DNA from: Prevotella sp. UBA2742 | Lineage (GTDB): Bacteria; Bacteroidota; Bacteroidia; Bacteroidales; Bacteroidaceae | DNA: 64,000 nt | NCBI GenBank assembly: GCA_002353485.1 | Contig: DEJS01000017.1 | Location: 47,333 to 111,332 of the forward strand | Direction of reading: 5' to 3' | Shown: piece after piece, positions 26,101 to 34,926 of the stretch | How positions within the stretch are numbered: the stretch's first letter is position 1 | How the letters are laid out: each line of letters begins with the position of its first letter | The notes under the pieces: generated by a model | Databases searched by the model: none | Told to the model about the DNA's origin: nothing | What the model saw: the letters and a program-made list of their open reading frames with translations, nothing else | Position numbers and translations under genes: made by a program

Positions 26101-26380
26101 GCACTTCGTTCTGACCGACTGGGCTATCGAGAACGCTTCGTTCCTGCGCCTGAACACCCTCTCGCTGGGTTATACGCTGCCCGCTAACCTCACCAAGCGT
26201 GTGGGCATCCAGAATCTGCGTTTCTATGTAACGGCTTACAACGTCTTCACCATCACGGGCTATTCTGGTTCCGATCCTGAGGCCGACTGTATCCGTAAGA
26301 ATAACCTGACTCCCAGCGTCGACTACTCTGGCTATCCCCGTAGCCGTCAGTTCGTAGTGGGTCTGAACTTGAATTTCTAA
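23156..26380 (+). CDS. SusC-like TonB-dependent outer-membrane transporter
   Basis: A SusC/RagA-type transporter of 1074 residues. I start at the ATG at 23156, which gives a normal signal peptide ending SITAQ. The order is a carboxypeptidase-regulatory-like domain (VTGTVKDATGEAVIGATV), a TonB-box region (EELVVIGYGSVKKKD), a plug domain (IRVRGGGSITQSNDPLYIVDG), then the beta-barrel ending RQFVVGLNLNF. It forms a lidded barrel with the SusD-like lipoprotein encoded 20 nt downstream. The neighbouring CE8 and DUF4957/DUF5123 genes suggest pectic oligosaccharides as substrate. Confidence 0.97.
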   Translation: MSVKIKSMRCALLLTFLLFVGSITAQTVTGTVKDATGEAVIGATVQEQGTQNAAVTDFDGNFSLKVSGNKPIVISYIGMKTKTVDVKGKSHVDVVLEDDNTQLEELVVIGYGSVKKKDLTGSVATVGSEALQAVPVANASEALTGKMAGVQVTTTEGSPDAEVKIRVRGGGSITQSNDPLYIVDGFPVESISDIPANDIEDITVLKDASSTAIYGSRGANGVILVTTKSGKEGKVKVSYNAYYSWKKIAKKYDVLNTYEYAKWQYEYAMLYNNGDASKIDHYTDKFGNYQDMDLYEGLPGNDWQDLAYGRTGHTFNHNINITGGTDGIKYAFSYAHMNDKAIMWGSSFQRDNLSLKLNTKPSKKTTLDLQVRFAKTKIFGGGANEAAGAYDTDRRLRYAVLYTPLPMKGIDGTDELEGSSFYDPITTAKDNDQQKNRRNLNMAGAFGWEVYKNLKLKTEFGYDTYDEFAQRFWGTTAYYIKNQVAEENQGKPAIRNVNTIRNRFRNTNTISYDFKDLFGKDSPHSLNVLAGHEYVITKKHAITDEIHGFPTDYDADTAWKLTQQGNPFSSEDFYSADDKLLSWFGRANYNFMDKYLVSATFRADGSSKFNKGNRWGYFPSAAIAWRISSEPFMKGTEKWLDDLKLRFSFGTAGNNNIPVGQLVQEYSPKTTPWVNGITTYWAPSKTMANPDLKWETTITRNIGIDFTLFGGKLNGSIEGYWNTTKDLLIQFPTSGSGYDNQYRNLGKTQNSGFEISLTYHIVNKKDWGIDFSGNIGYNKNEIKELGINDYATNTNWGSTEIGNDYLVAVGHSVGEIIGYKNAGRYEVSDFTGYDPVTKQWILRDDVVNSSPIIGTIRPGSMKLQDVSGPEGVPDGVVDDNDITEIGNVNPKFVGGFNINARAYGFDLSANFNFSIGNKVYNANKIEYTSATYTKFNQYRNLSTDMASGKRWTYINDAGEFVTDMTELAALNANTTMWSPYMQHFVLTDWAIENASFLRLNTLSLGYTLPANLTKRVGIQNLRFYVTAYNVFTITGYSGSDPEADCIRKNNLTPSVDYSGYPRSRQFVVGLNLNF

Positions 26381-26400
26381 TCTGAAGGAGGACAAAACAA

Positions 26401-28311
26401 ATGAAGAACTATATAAAATTATCAGTAATGGCGTTGTCGCTGGCTGGCCTGACCAGCTGCGAAATGGATTCGCCGTCCATCTCTTCGCTCGACGAATCGT
26501 CAGTATTCTCTGTGTATTCGCTGGCCGAGTCGGAGATTATGTCTATCCACGTATCATTTGGTGAGACCAACTCCTATCGTGGACGTTTCCTGCCTTATTA
26601 TGGCATCAACACCGACTGCGAGTGGATTAACACTCCCACTTACGCTGACCGTCTGGCTGACAAGTATGCATTGGCTAACTATGCTACAGCACCGGGTAAC
26701 GGCCAGATGAACAGTGAGACCAATGCCTACGCCAAGTTCTACGAGGGTATTGAGCGTGCCAACCTGGCTATCAAGGGCCTGCGCCAGTTCGGTGGCATTG
26801 AGACCCGTCCTGAGATGGCACAGCTACTGGGTGAGGCCCTGACCTTGCGTGCCGTCATCTACAACGACCTGATCAAGGCCTGGGGTGATGTGCCGGCCCG
26901 CTTCGAGCCCAACACGTCGGAGAACCTTTACAAGCCCCGTTGCAACAAGGACTCTATCTATAAGATTTTGCTGGCCGACCTGAAGGAGGCTGAGGACTAC
27001 TGCTACTGGCCTAACGAGAATGCCATCACCCGTACTACCGAGCGTGTGAGCAAGGCTTTCGTCAAGGGTCTGCGCGCCCGTATTGCCCTCTATGCCGGTG
27101 GCTATGCACTGCGTGGCGACGGCTACCGTCGTTCGAAGGATCCCGAACTGGCTCCTGAGAAGATGTACCAGATTGCCAAGGAGGAGTGTCTCGACATCAT
27201 CAACAGCGGTCGCAACCACCTGGGTTCGTTCCTCGACAACTTCGTGAAACTGTGTAAGGACGATGTTACTGCCGGTGGCGAGAGCCTGTGGGAGATTCCC
27301 TTCTCTGACGGTCGTGGACGTGTGCTCTTTACTTGGGGTGTGCGCCACCAGACTGCCGACCAGTACACCAAGCAGCCTCGCGGTGGTGTGAACGGCCCCC
27401 TGCCTACATTGTTCTATGACTTCGATGTAGACGATGTCCGCCGCAACATCACTTGTGTACCCTATCGCTGGGGTGCAAAGACTGACGGTCCTGAGGCTTC
27501 TGTGAATAAGAATGGAACGAACTACACCATCAATATCGTTCCTCAGGTGATAAGTAATCCTACTACCATGTACTTCGGCAAGCTGCGCTATGAGTGGATG
27601 AACCGTTATGTCACCTCTGACAATGATGATGGTGTCAACTGGCAGTATATGCGTCTGGCCGATGTCTACCTGATGGCTGCTGAGGCTGTCAACGAGCTGG
27701 ACGGTCCAGCTGCTGCCTGGAACTATATGAAGCCCGTCTTGGACCGTGCGCTGCCTGCTGCTAAGGTTTCTGCCCTGCAGTCGAAGTACACTGCCAGCAA
27801 GACTGCTTTCTTCAACGGTATCGTCGACCAGCGCGCCTTTGAGTTTGCTGGCGAGGCCCTGCGTAAGGCCGACCTCGTTCGCTGGGGAATCATCGACGAG
27901 AAGATGGCTGAGGCTAAAGCTAAGCTGACTCGTCTGGCTAAGCGCGAGGGTGAGTATAGCGACCTGCCCGAGAAGGTTTATACCAAGCTGTATGAGGCTG
28001 ACATGGCGATTCCTGAAAGTGCTGAGCTCTTCGATCCTTACAACAAGCCCGTGGCTGGCGAGACCATCATTATCTATGGTATGAACCACGGCGATACCGA
28101 CGATCAGGGTTCTGCTATGAAGGATGACGGCTTTGCAAGCAAGGGCTGGTTCCTGAGCAGTGGCGAGCCTCGCATCACTGACGACATCATCAACGGTCTC
28201 TATGTGCAGACACCCAGCATGAACTGCCTGTGGCCCATCTGGACTTACTTCATCGGTGTCAGCAATGGTATGCTGAACAACGACGGCAACTACGGACAAT
28301 TGTCTGACTAA
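26401..28311 (+). CDS. SusD-like surface glycan-binding lipoprotein
   Basis: A SusD/RagB-family outer-membrane lipoprotein of 636 residues, lid of the SusC barrel. The signal peptide ends in a lipobox LAGLTSCEM, with the acylated Cys at about residue 20. TPR-like helical motifs include ALTLRAVIYNDLIKAWGDVPARFEP and a C-terminal VDQRAFEFAGEALRKADLVRWG, both diagnostic for SusD. It is co-transcribed with susC. Pectic ligand preference is inferred from context. Confidence 0.96.
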   Translation: MKNYIKLSVMALSLAGLTSCEMDSPSISSLDESSVFSVYSLAESEIMSIHVSFGETNSYRGRFLPYYGINTDCEWINTPTYADRLADKYALANYATAPGNGQMNSETNAYAKFYEGIERANLAIKGLRQFGGIETRPEMAQLLGEALTLRAVIYNDLIKAWGDVPARFEPNTSENLYKPRCNKDSIYKILLADLKEAEDYCYWPNENAITRTTERVSKAFVKGLRARIALYAGGYALRGDGYRRSKDPELAPEKMYQIAKEECLDIINSGRNHLGSFLDNFVKLCKDDVTAGGESLWEIPFSDGRGRVLFTWGVRHQTADQYTKQPRGGVNGPLPTLFYDFDVDDVRRNITCVPYRWGAKTDGPEASVNKNGTNYTINIVPQVISNPTTMYFGKLRYEWMNRYVTSDNDDGVNWQYMRLADVYLMAAEAVNELDGPAAAWNYMKPVLDRALPAAKVSALQSKYTASKTAFFNGIVDQRAFEFAGEALRKADLVRWGIIDEKMAEAKAKLTRLAKREGEYSDLPEKVYTKLYEADMAIPESAELFDPYNKPVAGETIIIYGMNHGDTDDQGSAMKDDGFASKGWFLSSGEPRITDDIINGLYVQTPSMNCLWPIWTYFIGVSNGMLNNDGNYGQLSD

Positions 28312-28332
28312 TCCCTAAAAACAAAGTAAACA

Positions 28333-29937
28333 ATGAAAAAGTTAAGTATATTCACTATCTGCGCGTTAGGGCTGGCATCAGCCGCCCTAACCTCCTGCAA
28401 AAAGCAGGGCGACGAGATTACAAGCTATACGCTGAACCGTAACCTCTCTCCTGTAGGCATGCAAGCGTCGAACATTGGCGAGACTTCGGCCACTATCAGC
28501 TGGACAGAGTCGGTGCTGGCAAGCAGCTACAACATGCTGGTTTGTGCTGACGACAGCATGTCGTACGACCTGACTTCGCCTGTCAAGACCATCTCTGGTA
28601 TTTCCCCCGACCAGATTCCCTACACCATAGACGGACTGCTCTTCGATACTCAGTACACCGTCTACCTGCAGTCCATCACCGCAGGTGAAGAGAGCCGTAC
28701 CTCTACATGGAATGGTGTCTATTTCAGGACTGGCACCAAGCAGTTCCTGAAGAACCCGCAGCCTGCCGACATTGCTGACCGCAGCGTAACGCTGACTTGG
28801 GAGGTTGAAGACGGCTTCGACGTATCGACCATCGTCGTTGGCAGCATCACCCATCAGATTACTGCCGAGGAGAAGGCTGCTGGCAAGGCTACCATTGAGG
28901 GGCTGACACCTGAGACTGAATACACTGCCTACCTCTACTACAACGGCAAGCAGTGCGGTAACCGTAAGTTCACCACCATTGCCGACCTGCAGGGAGCTAC
29001 CCTCGTACATGAGGGCGACAACCTGGCAAGTATCATTGCCAATGCGGAGGCTAACGCCGTCATCGCTGTCTTCCCCGGTACGTATGTGATGAACGAGAAC
29101 GAGAGTGGTCAGGCCGGTGCTGCTAAGGTAAACAACAATGTTACCATCAAGGGTGTCTATCCCACCGACCAGCCCATCATCAAGGGTCGCTTTGAGCTGT
29201 ATGGCGGTGCTGCACTCACCATCACTCAGGTAGTCATCGACGGTAAGGACAATGCTTCCGGCGACCAGACGTTCAACTACAAGGACGAAGCAGACTATGG
29301 TGCACTACTGGTAGAGAACACTGAGATTAAGAATTTCGTGAAGGGTATCACCTATGGTAACGTCGTAGGTACTATTGAGGCAATTACGTTCAGCAAGTGT
29401 CTCATCCACGACATTGAGTGCGACGGTGGCGACTTCTTTGACATCCGTAAGAACTACGTGAAGGAGGTCAAGTTCGAGAAGAGCACTATCTACAACTGCG
29501 CTCACACTCGTGACTTCATCCGCTACGATGATGCCTCTGGCTCATACAGCGGTGCTGCTCCTGTCATCACGGTCGACCAGTGTACTATTGACAACGTGCT
29601 GAATGAGTCAAATGGTAAGCGTCTGCTCTATGTACGCTTTGTCGGCAACGTCATCAACTGGACCAACAACATCGTGTCTAACACGAAGGCTGTCTACACC
29701 AACCAGTCGAAGACCAACACCCCGACCTACACGAACAACTACTACTTCGATTGCTCTAACGCCAACATCTTTGCTGCCAGCGATGCAGATACAAAGGTTT
29801 ACTGGAATGGTGACGTCAACGCTAAGAACGGTGCTGATCCTAAGTACAAGGATGCTGCCAACGGCGACTTCACCCTTGGCAACGAGGATGTAGTGAAACT
29901 GAAGGTGGGCGATCCTCGCTGGTATTCAGCAGAGTAA
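28333..29937 (+). CDS. Surface lipoprotein with Fn3-like, DUF4957 and DUF5123 domains
   Basis: A 534-residue lipoprotein (lipobox ALTSCKKQ) in the SusE position of the operon, 21 nt after susD. Two fibronectin type III-like modules (about 35-215) are followed by a beta-helix. Residues about 220-340 match DUF4957 in style (ASIIANAEANAVIAVFPGTY) and about 345-534 match DUF5123 (NNYYFDCSNANIF, GDPRW). Such proteins usually accompany pectin-utilisation SusC/D pairs and bind polysaccharide at the surface. No lyase active-site residues are evident. A terminator follows. Confidence 0.85.
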   Translation: MKKLSIFTICALGLASAALTSCKKQGDEITSYTLNRNLSPVGMQASNIGETSATISWTESVLASSYNMLVCADDSMSYDLTSPVKTISGISPDQIPYTIDGLLFDTQYTVYLQSITAGEESRTSTWNGVYFRTGTKQFLKNPQPADIADRSVTLTWEVEDGFDVSTIVVGSITHQITAEEKAAGKATIEGLTPETEYTAYLYYNGKQCGNRKFTTIADLQGATLVHEGDNLASIIANAEANAVIAVFPGTYVMNENESGQAGAAKVNNNVTIKGVYPTDQPIIKGRFELYGGAALTITQVVIDGKDNASGDQTFNYKDEADYGALLVENTEIKNFVKGITYGNVVGTIEAITFSKCLIHDIECDGGDFFDIRKNYVKEVKFEKSTIYNCAHTRDFIRYDDASGSYSGAAPVITVDQCTIDNVLNESNGKRLLYVRFVGNVINWTNNIVSNTKAVYTNQSKTNTPTYTNNYYFDCSNANIFAASDADTKVYWNGDVNAKNGADPKYKDAANGDFTLGNEDVVKLKVGDPRWYSAE

Positions 29938-29960
29938 TCCCTCTGACCCGATAACATTAA

Positions 29961-29995
29961 ATGGCAGGCCCGACATGCGGTGCCTGCCATTTTTT
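29961..29995 (+). terminator. Terminator of the susCD operon
   Basis: ATGGCAGGC (29961-29969) pairs with GCCTGCCAT (29982-29990), followed by a U-run. Confidence 0.9.
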
Positions 29996-30005
29996 CTGCA
30001 AAAAA

Positions 30006-30037
30006 TTTGGAGGTAAAAGAAAGATTTCGTATCTTTG
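30006..30037 (+). promoter_or_regulatory. Promoter of the small Fn3-like lipoprotein gene
   Basis: TTTG (30006-30009), 20 nt, then TATCTTTG (30030-30037). The surrounding bases (AATTTGGAGGT) are strikingly like those of the sppA promoter. Confidence 0.75.
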
Positions 30038-30070
30038 CGGCGTTGTTTCAATGACTGAACCTACCAAAGA

Positions 30071-30577
30071 ATGAAAAAACTAAAGCAATATAGTCTCTTG
30101 CTGTTGGCCGCACTAACGGTGTTTTACGCCTGTAATGGGGAGGACGAAGAGGCTGTTCAACCATCGAAAGCCCCTTCTACGATGTTCCGCATTAGCGAGA
30201 TAACGGGACTTAGCTATCCAGACGACCCGTTCGAGATGCGTGCTATGGGTAATAGTATCCACCTGCACTGGTTCGCCGTGGGTGACTGTGCTGGATATGA
30301 AATCATGTGCGCCCGCCAGGAGAAGGTAGGCGACGACGTCATGGCATGGGAGAACCCCGAGAATATTGAGGCGCGCTTCATTGTCAGCCATGAGAAGACA
30401 GACACGTTGCTGCAAGACCTGCAGTATGACACCACTTACTCGTTTGCCATCCGCGTGCTCTCCGACAAAGGCGAGCAATACCATTCCGAGTGGTTTGGCA
30501 CAGGTACCAGTCGCGAGTGGGCCAACATCTGCCAGCGTTCTACAGAGGAAGAGCCCGACAGCATCGTTACCCCGTAG
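30071..30577 (+). CDS. Small lipoprotein with a fibronectin type III-like domain
   Basis: A 168-residue protein with a lipoprotein signal (VFYACNGED, acylated Cys at about residue 21). One beta-sandwich module follows (about 40-150) with Fn3-like strands (SIHLHWFAVGDCAGYEIMC, LQYDTTYSFAIRVLSD). It has its own promoter and lies just after the susCD operon. It is probably a surface accessory protein. No enzymatic motif is seen and the ligand is unknown. Confidence 0.75.
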   Translation: MKKLKQYSLLLLAALTVFYACNGEDEEAVQPSKAPSTMFRISEITGLSYPDDPFEMRAMGNSIHLHWFAVGDCAGYEIMCARQEKVGDDVMAWENPENIEARFIVSHEKTDTLLQDLQYDTTYSFAIRVLSDKGEQYHSEWFGTGTSREWANICQRSTEEEPDSIVTP

Positions 30578-30630
30578 TTTCCTTTACGCAAACCTTTACG
30601 TAGTTTCCGTCGAAACTAAACACCATAAAG

Positions 30631-30662
30631 TTTGGTTTTCTCGATGGAATTACGTATCTTTG
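30631..30662 (+). promoter_or_regulatory. Promoter of the small exported protein gene
   Basis: TTTG (30631-30634), 20 nt, TATCTTTG (30655-30662). A 7-bp hairpin (TAGTTTC-CGTC-GAAACTA) lies just upstream at about 30602-30619. Confidence 0.75.
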
Positions 30663-30703
30663 CACCAAACATGTATTTATTCACAATTAAAAACGTAATG
30701 CTT

Positions 30704-31399
30704 ATGAAGAAAATTTTTACTCTTATTGCAATGGCCCTCATGGCCATCGGTGCCCAGGCACAGACAGAACCTGTAACGTACACTTTTAACAATCAAGCAT
30801 CGACCTACGTGCTTGGCGACAATGCAGTGGCGACCACCTACGAGATGGATGGCAAGGAAGGTTTCTCTGTCAATTACACCGGAACTGATAAAGCTAAGAT
30901 GTACGTAAAACTTGCTGCAAATGAGAACATCTTCTTTGAGTATTCTAATAGTAAAGCAAAGGACAACGCGGTTAAGACAGGAGAGAATTACATTCAGTGT
31001 GACTCGAAGAATTTCATTATTCACATTCCTGTTGTTACTGGTGATGTTGTCTATGTTAAATTCTCAGCTAAAGGAAGTGCCCCTACACTTACAATTGATG
31101 GCAGTGAGCCTCCTGTAACACAGAATGCTGACGCAGTGACTACCTGTAGTGGAAAGACAGAATCTGAAGCTGTCATCTTTAGTTGTACTGCCACAAAGGG
31201 TGGAACAGCTAAAATCAAGGAGACGGCCAACGGCATGCGAGTCTACTCCATTTCAATTAACCAAAACCCAACTGGCATTAAAACCGTAAAGGCTGACGCT
31301 ACCGAGAACGGTGCTATCTACAATCTGGCCGGTCAGAAGGTTGACGAGAGCTACAAGGGTGTGGTGATTCAGAATGGTAAGAAGGTGGTGGTGAAGTAA
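30704..31399 (+). CDS. Exported protein of unknown function with an NGKKVVVK tail
   Basis: A 231-residue protein. The ATG at 30704 gives a clean signal peptide (MKKIFTLIAMALMAIGAQAQ); the longer frame runs through the promoter. The body is a single beta-rich domain with no family I recognise. Its mid part (SKNFIIHIPVVTGDVVYVKFSAKG) resembles carbohydrate-binding beta-sandwiches and is similar in style to the N-terminal modules of the pectinesterase. The C-terminus AIYNLAGQKVDESYKGVVIQ plus NGKKVVVK is the same tail type as in two other exported proteins here. Confidence 0.75.
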   Translation: MKKIFTLIAMALMAIGAQAQTEPVTYTFNNQASTYVLGDNAVATTYEMDGKEGFSVNYTGTDKAKMYVKLAANENIFFEYSNSKAKDNAVKTGENYIQCDSKNFIIHIPVVTGDVVYVKFSAKGSAPTLTIDGSEPPVTQNADAVTTCSGKTESEAVIFSCTATKGGTAKIKETANGMRVYSISINQNPTGIKTVKADATENGAIYNLAGQKVDESYKGVVIQNGKKVVVK

Positions 31400-31424
31400 A
31401 GACCACTACAAATAACGATACTAT

Positions 31425-31463
31425 TGCAGGAGCAGGGTCTTCGGATGAGGCCCTGCTCCTGCA
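31425..31463 (+). terminator. Strong terminator hairpin
   Basis: The arms TGCAGGAGCAGGG (31425-31437) and CCCTGCTCCTGCA (31451-31463) are perfectly complementary over 13 bp. The U-run is short (ATTATTTC). Confidence 0.75.
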
Positions 31464-31522
31464 TTATTTCTGGCATGCCTTTTTACGCGGAAGGGAGAAA
31501 GGGGAAATATTCGTTAAAAAAT

Positions 31523-31553
31523 TTTGTTCTTTACGGGCTTCTTCGTATCTTTG
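31523..31553 (+). promoter_or_regulatory. Promoter of the four-helix-bundle / GH3 pair
   Basis: TTTG (31523-31526), 19 nt, TATCTTTG (31546-31553). The start codon follows at 31581. Confidence 0.75.
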
Positions 31554-31580
31554 CAATCGGACTATAGCGACAACACTCCA

Positions 31581-32294
31581 ATGACAGACCCTAACGAATA
31601 CTTCCTGCCTCAGGACCGTAGCTACCGGACGCTGAAATGTTTTCAGAAAGCAGAATGCATCTATGACGTTACGTACTACTTTGCCCACCACTTCTTGGAA
31701 CGTGGTGACCGCACCATCGACCAGATGATTCAAGCAGCGCGCTCTGGCAAACAGAACTTGGCCGAAGGAAATATCGACGGGGTAACATCGAAGGAAATGG
31801 AACTAAAGCTGACCAATGTCAACCGAGCCTCTCTGCATGAGCTATTGCTTGACTATGAAGACTATCTACGGGTTCGCTCCCTTGAACACTGGGGACCTCA
31901 GGACCCACGCTACCAGCAAACAGCACAGTTCTGCCGTAATCATCTTGACTCTGCCATCTATCGAGAGAAAATAAAAGAGCGCAGCGACGAGGCCATTGCC
32001 AACATAGCTATCACGCTGATACACCAGTGCGACGCACTCATCGTCGGGCTGATAGAATGGCTCAAGGAAGACTTCATTCAGAAGGGCGGCATTAAGGAAC
32101 AGATGTACCAGGCCCGGAGGGACTGGCAACGCCGAAACGGATATTCTTCTGGTGGGTTTGGTGGGTATAGTGGGTATAGTGGGCAACGTGCGAAGCCCAC
32201 GACGCCCACTACGCCCACAACACCCACTTCACCCACTACACCCACTACGCCCAATGCGCCCACAACACCTACTAATCCCAATAATAAGCTATGA
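31581..32294 (+). CDS. Four-helix-bundle protein with repeat-derived Gly/Tyr and Thr/Pro tail
   Basis: A 237-residue soluble protein. Residues about 15-180 match the four-helix-bundle family related to proteins encoded in 23S rRNA intervening sequences (LKCFQKAECIYDVTYYFAHHFL, QAARSGKQNLAEGN). The form with a divergent C-terminal suffix is common in Prevotella. The tail is made of two nonamer runs: GTGGGTATA-type units give GGYSGYSG, then ten CCCACNACN units give a TPTTPT stretch. The stop overlaps the next start (ATGA), so it is translationally coupled to the GH3 gene. Biochemical function is unknown. Confidence 0.85.
   Translation: MTDPNEYFLPQDRSYRTLKCFQKAECIYDVTYYFAHHFLERGDRTIDQMIQAARSGKQNLAEGNIDGVTSKEMELKLTNVNRASLHELLLDYEDYLRVRSLEHWGPQDPRYQQTAQFCRNHLDSAIYREKIKERSDEAIANIAITLIHQCDALIVGLIEWLKEDFIQKGGIKEQMYQARRDWQRRNGYSSGGFGGYSGYSGQRAKPTTPTTPTTPTSPTTPTTPNAPTTPTNPNNKL
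32152..32285 (+). repeat. Complementary nonamer arrays inside the four-helix-bundle gene
   Basis: Four GTGGGNNNN units (32152-32187) are followed after 8 nt by ten CCCACNNCN units (32196-32285). GTGGG and CCCAC are complementary, so the mRNA can fold into a long in-register hairpin just before the GH3 start codon. Confidence 0.85.
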
Positions 32295-34888
32295 AGAAGC
32301 TACTATTCACTTCCCTACTGCTACTGGGCAGCACAGCACTCTCTGCACAGACGCTGCCCTACCAAAATGCGGCCCTGACGGCCGAAGAACGCGCTGACGA
32401 CCTGCTGGGCCGCCTGACGCTGGACGAGAAAGTTATGCTGATGATGGACACCTCGCCGGCTATCCCACGCCTGGGCATTCCCGAGTTCCACTGGTGGAAC
32501 GAGGCACTGCACGGCGTAGGTCGTAATGGCATTGCTACGGTGTTCCCCATCACGATGGCCATGGCAGCCACTTTCAACGACCACTTGGTATATCAGGCTT
32601 TCGCTGCTGCCAGTGACGAAGCCCGCGCCAAGAATACCGAAGCTCGTAGTAAGAACGACATCAAGCGCTACAGAGGCTTGTCGTTCTGGACACCCAACAT
32701 CAACATATTCCGAGACCCGCGCTGGGGCCGTGGTCAGGAGACCTATGGCGAAGACCCCTACTTGACGTCGAGAATGGGTATCGCTGTAGTACGCGGTTTG
32801 CAGGGCTACAGCTATGACGGGACGACAAGTGTTCCCGGTAAGTACAGGAAGCTGCTGGCATGTGCCAAGCACTATGCTGTGCATAGCGGGCCAGAGTGGA
32901 ACCGCCATGAGTTTAACATTGAGCAGTTGCCCGAGCGTGACCTGTGGGAGACATACCTGCCTGCCTTCAAAGCGCTTGTGCAGGAGGGACAGGTAGCCGA
33001 GGTGATGTGCGCCTATCAGGCCATAGACAGTGAGCCCTGCTGTGGCAACACCCGCTACCTGCAGCGCATCTTACGTGACGAATGGGGTTTCAAGGGCATC
33101 GTGACGAGCGACTGCGGAGCCATTGACGATTTCTATAAGCCTGGACGTCATAACTTTGTGAAGACAGCAGAGGAGTCATCAGCCCGTGCCGTCATTGCAG
33201 GTACTGACGTGGAGTGTGGCAGCATCTATAAGTCGCTGCCCGAGGCAGTGAAAGCCGGTCTGCTGACAGAGCAACAGCTGGACACGTCGCTGCGCCGTCT
33301 GCTGATAGCACGTTTCCAGCTGGGCGACTTCGATGCTGACGAGCTGGTAGAGTGGACGAAGATACCCATGAGTGTCGTAGCCAGCAAGGAGCATAAGCAG
33401 ATAGCCCTTGACGCTGCCCGACAGAGCATTGTATTGCTAAAGAACAATGGCATCCTGCCACTGCAGGCCAAGACGCCCAAGGTGATCGTCATGGGCCCTA
33501 ACGCCAACGACTCCACAATGATGTGGGGCAACTACAACGGCCAGCCTACCCAAACAACGACCATTCTTCAGGGCATCCGCCATTACCTGCCCAACGTACC
33601 TTTCGTTCAGGGATGCACATGGACTCGGAAAGAAGTACCTACCAGCATGTTCAACCAGCTATTCACCGACGACGGACGTCGCGGTCTGCAAGCCAACTAC
33701 TGGAACAATGAGCAGATGGAAGGACTGCCCGCCATGGCCATCCGAGTCACCGAGCCATTGCACCTGGACAATGGCGGCAATACCGCCTTCGCACCGGGAG
33801 TGAGCCTGGAGCATTTCTCTGCCCGCTATGAGGGCATATTCCGTCCACAACAAGACGGTGAGGTTACGTTCGACATGCTCAACGACGACTACGCCATGCT
33901 GATCTTCAACGGCGACACGCTGCTGAACCGCAGAAACGGACACGGCGTACGCGATGCCCATACCACCTATCAGGTACAGGCCGGCAACAGCTACCCCCTC
34001 ACACTCATCTATGCACAAAACACGGGACATGCCATGCTACAGTTCGACATCACCATGACCGACCGCTCTGTGGCAGCACGCTCTCCGCTAACCGCACCAG
34101 GTTCACCGCTAAAGGACGCCGACATCGTAATCTTCGTCGGAGGTATCTCACCGCGTCTGGAGGGTGAAGAGATGAAGGTCAGCGAGCCTGGCTTCAAGGG
34201 AGGCGACCGCACCAGCATCGAACTGCCACAGGTACAGCGTGACTGGCTTGCCGAACTGAAGAAGGCAGGCAAACGCATCATCTATGTTAACTGTTCAGGT
34301 TCTGCCATTGCCCTGACACCAGAGGACGCCATTGCCGACGCCATCGTACAAGCCTGGTATGGCGGTGAGAAAGGCGGGCAAGCCCTGGCCGACGTGCTGT
34401 TCGGTCAGTATAACCCCAGCGGCAAGCTACCTGTAACGTTCTATAAGAGTACCGACGAATTGCCCGACTTCCTGGACTACCGCATGCAGAACCGTACCTA
34501 CCGCTATTATCAGGGAGAGGCGTTATACCCCTTCGGACACGGGCTGTCGTACACCACATTCGACATTGCAGGAGCTGAGTATCAAGACAGCAAGGTGAAT
34601 GTGACCGTGAGCAATACCGGTCGGCGCGATGGTAGCGAAGTGATACAGGTGTACGTGCGCAATACGGCCGACACAGAAAGACCTCTGAAGACGCTACGCG
34701 CCTACCAGCGTGTAACGCTGAAGGCCGGCGAGCAACAACGCATCAGTATCGACCTGCCACGAGAACGATTCGAAGGTTGGGATACACAGACCAACACCAT
34801 GCGCGTGGTACCTGGCAAATACGAAGTAATGGTAGGAACGTCAAGTGCCGAAAAAGACCTCAGAAAGATAGAAGTCGATGTAAGATAA
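32291..34888 (+). CDS. Glycoside hydrolase family 3 enzyme with PA14 insertion
   Basis: An exported 865-residue GH3 beta-glycosidase (signal peptide 1-20). The N-terminal barrel contains SFWTPNINIFRDPRWGRGQETYGEDP (about 131-156), a pattern usual in plant-type beta-xylosidases and related arabinosidases. The nucleophile is probably D274 in VTSDCGAIDD. A PA14 domain (about 460-590) is inserted in the second domain, and an Fn3-like C-terminal domain follows FGHGLSYTTF. It probably trims oligosaccharides in the periplasm. Glucosidase versus xylosidase specificity cannot be decided. It overlaps the preceding gene by 4 nt and ends at a bidirectional terminator. Confidence 0.94.
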   Translation: MKKLLFTSLLLLGSTALSAQTLPYQNAALTAEERADDLLGRLTLDEKVMLMMDTSPAIPRLGIPEFHWWNEALHGVGRNGIATVFPITMAMAATFNDHLVYQAFAAASDEARAKNTEARSKNDIKRYRGLSFWTPNINIFRDPRWGRGQETYGEDPYLTSRMGIAVVRGLQGYSYDGTTSVPGKYRKLLACAKHYAVHSGPEWNRHEFNIEQLPERDLWETYLPAFKALVQEGQVAEVMCAYQAIDSEPCCGNTRYLQRILRDEWGFKGIVTSDCGAIDDFYKPGRHNFVKTAEESSARAVIAGTDVECGSIYKSLPEAVKAGLLTEQQLDTSLRRLLIARFQLGDFDADELVEWTKIPMSVVASKEHKQIALDAARQSIVLLKNNGILPLQAKTPKVIVMGPNANDSTMMWGNYNGQPTQTTTILQGIRHYLPNVPFVQGCTWTRKEVPTSMFNQLFTDDGRRGLQANYWNNEQMEGLPAMAIRVTEPLHLDNGGNTAFAPGVSLEHFSARYEGIFRPQQDGEVTFDMLNDDYAMLIFNGDTLLNRRNGHGVRDAHTTYQVQAGNSYPLTLIYAQNTGHAMLQFDITMTDRSVAARSPLTAPGSPLKDADIVIFVGGISPRLEGEEMKVSEPGFKGGDRTSIELPQVQRDWLAELKKAGKRIIYVNCSGSAIALTPEDAIADAIVQAWYGGEKGGQALADVLFGQYNPSGKLPVTFYKSTDELPDFLDYRMQNRTYRYYQGEALYPFGHGLSYTTFDIAGAEYQDSKVNVTVSNTGRRDGSEVIQVYVRNTADTERPLKTLRAYQRVTLKAGEQQRISIDLPRERFEGWDTQTNTMRVVPGKYEVMVGTSSAEKDLRKIEVDVR

Positions 34889-34922
34889 AAAGGAAGGCTG
34901 CCCTCAGGGACAGCCTTCCTTT
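34889..34922. terminator. Bidirectional terminator after the GH3 gene
   Basis: AAAGGAAGGCTG (34889-34900) pairs with CAGCCTTCCTTT (34911-34922). It serves the GH3 gene (+) and the converging exchanger gene (-). Confidence 0.85.
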
Positions 34923-34926
34923 GTTT

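Noticed and set aside
26824..28299. Minus-strand open frame of 491 codons opposite susD, and similar frames opposite susC
   Set aside because: They are shadows of well-supported SusC and SusD genes in the opposite strand.
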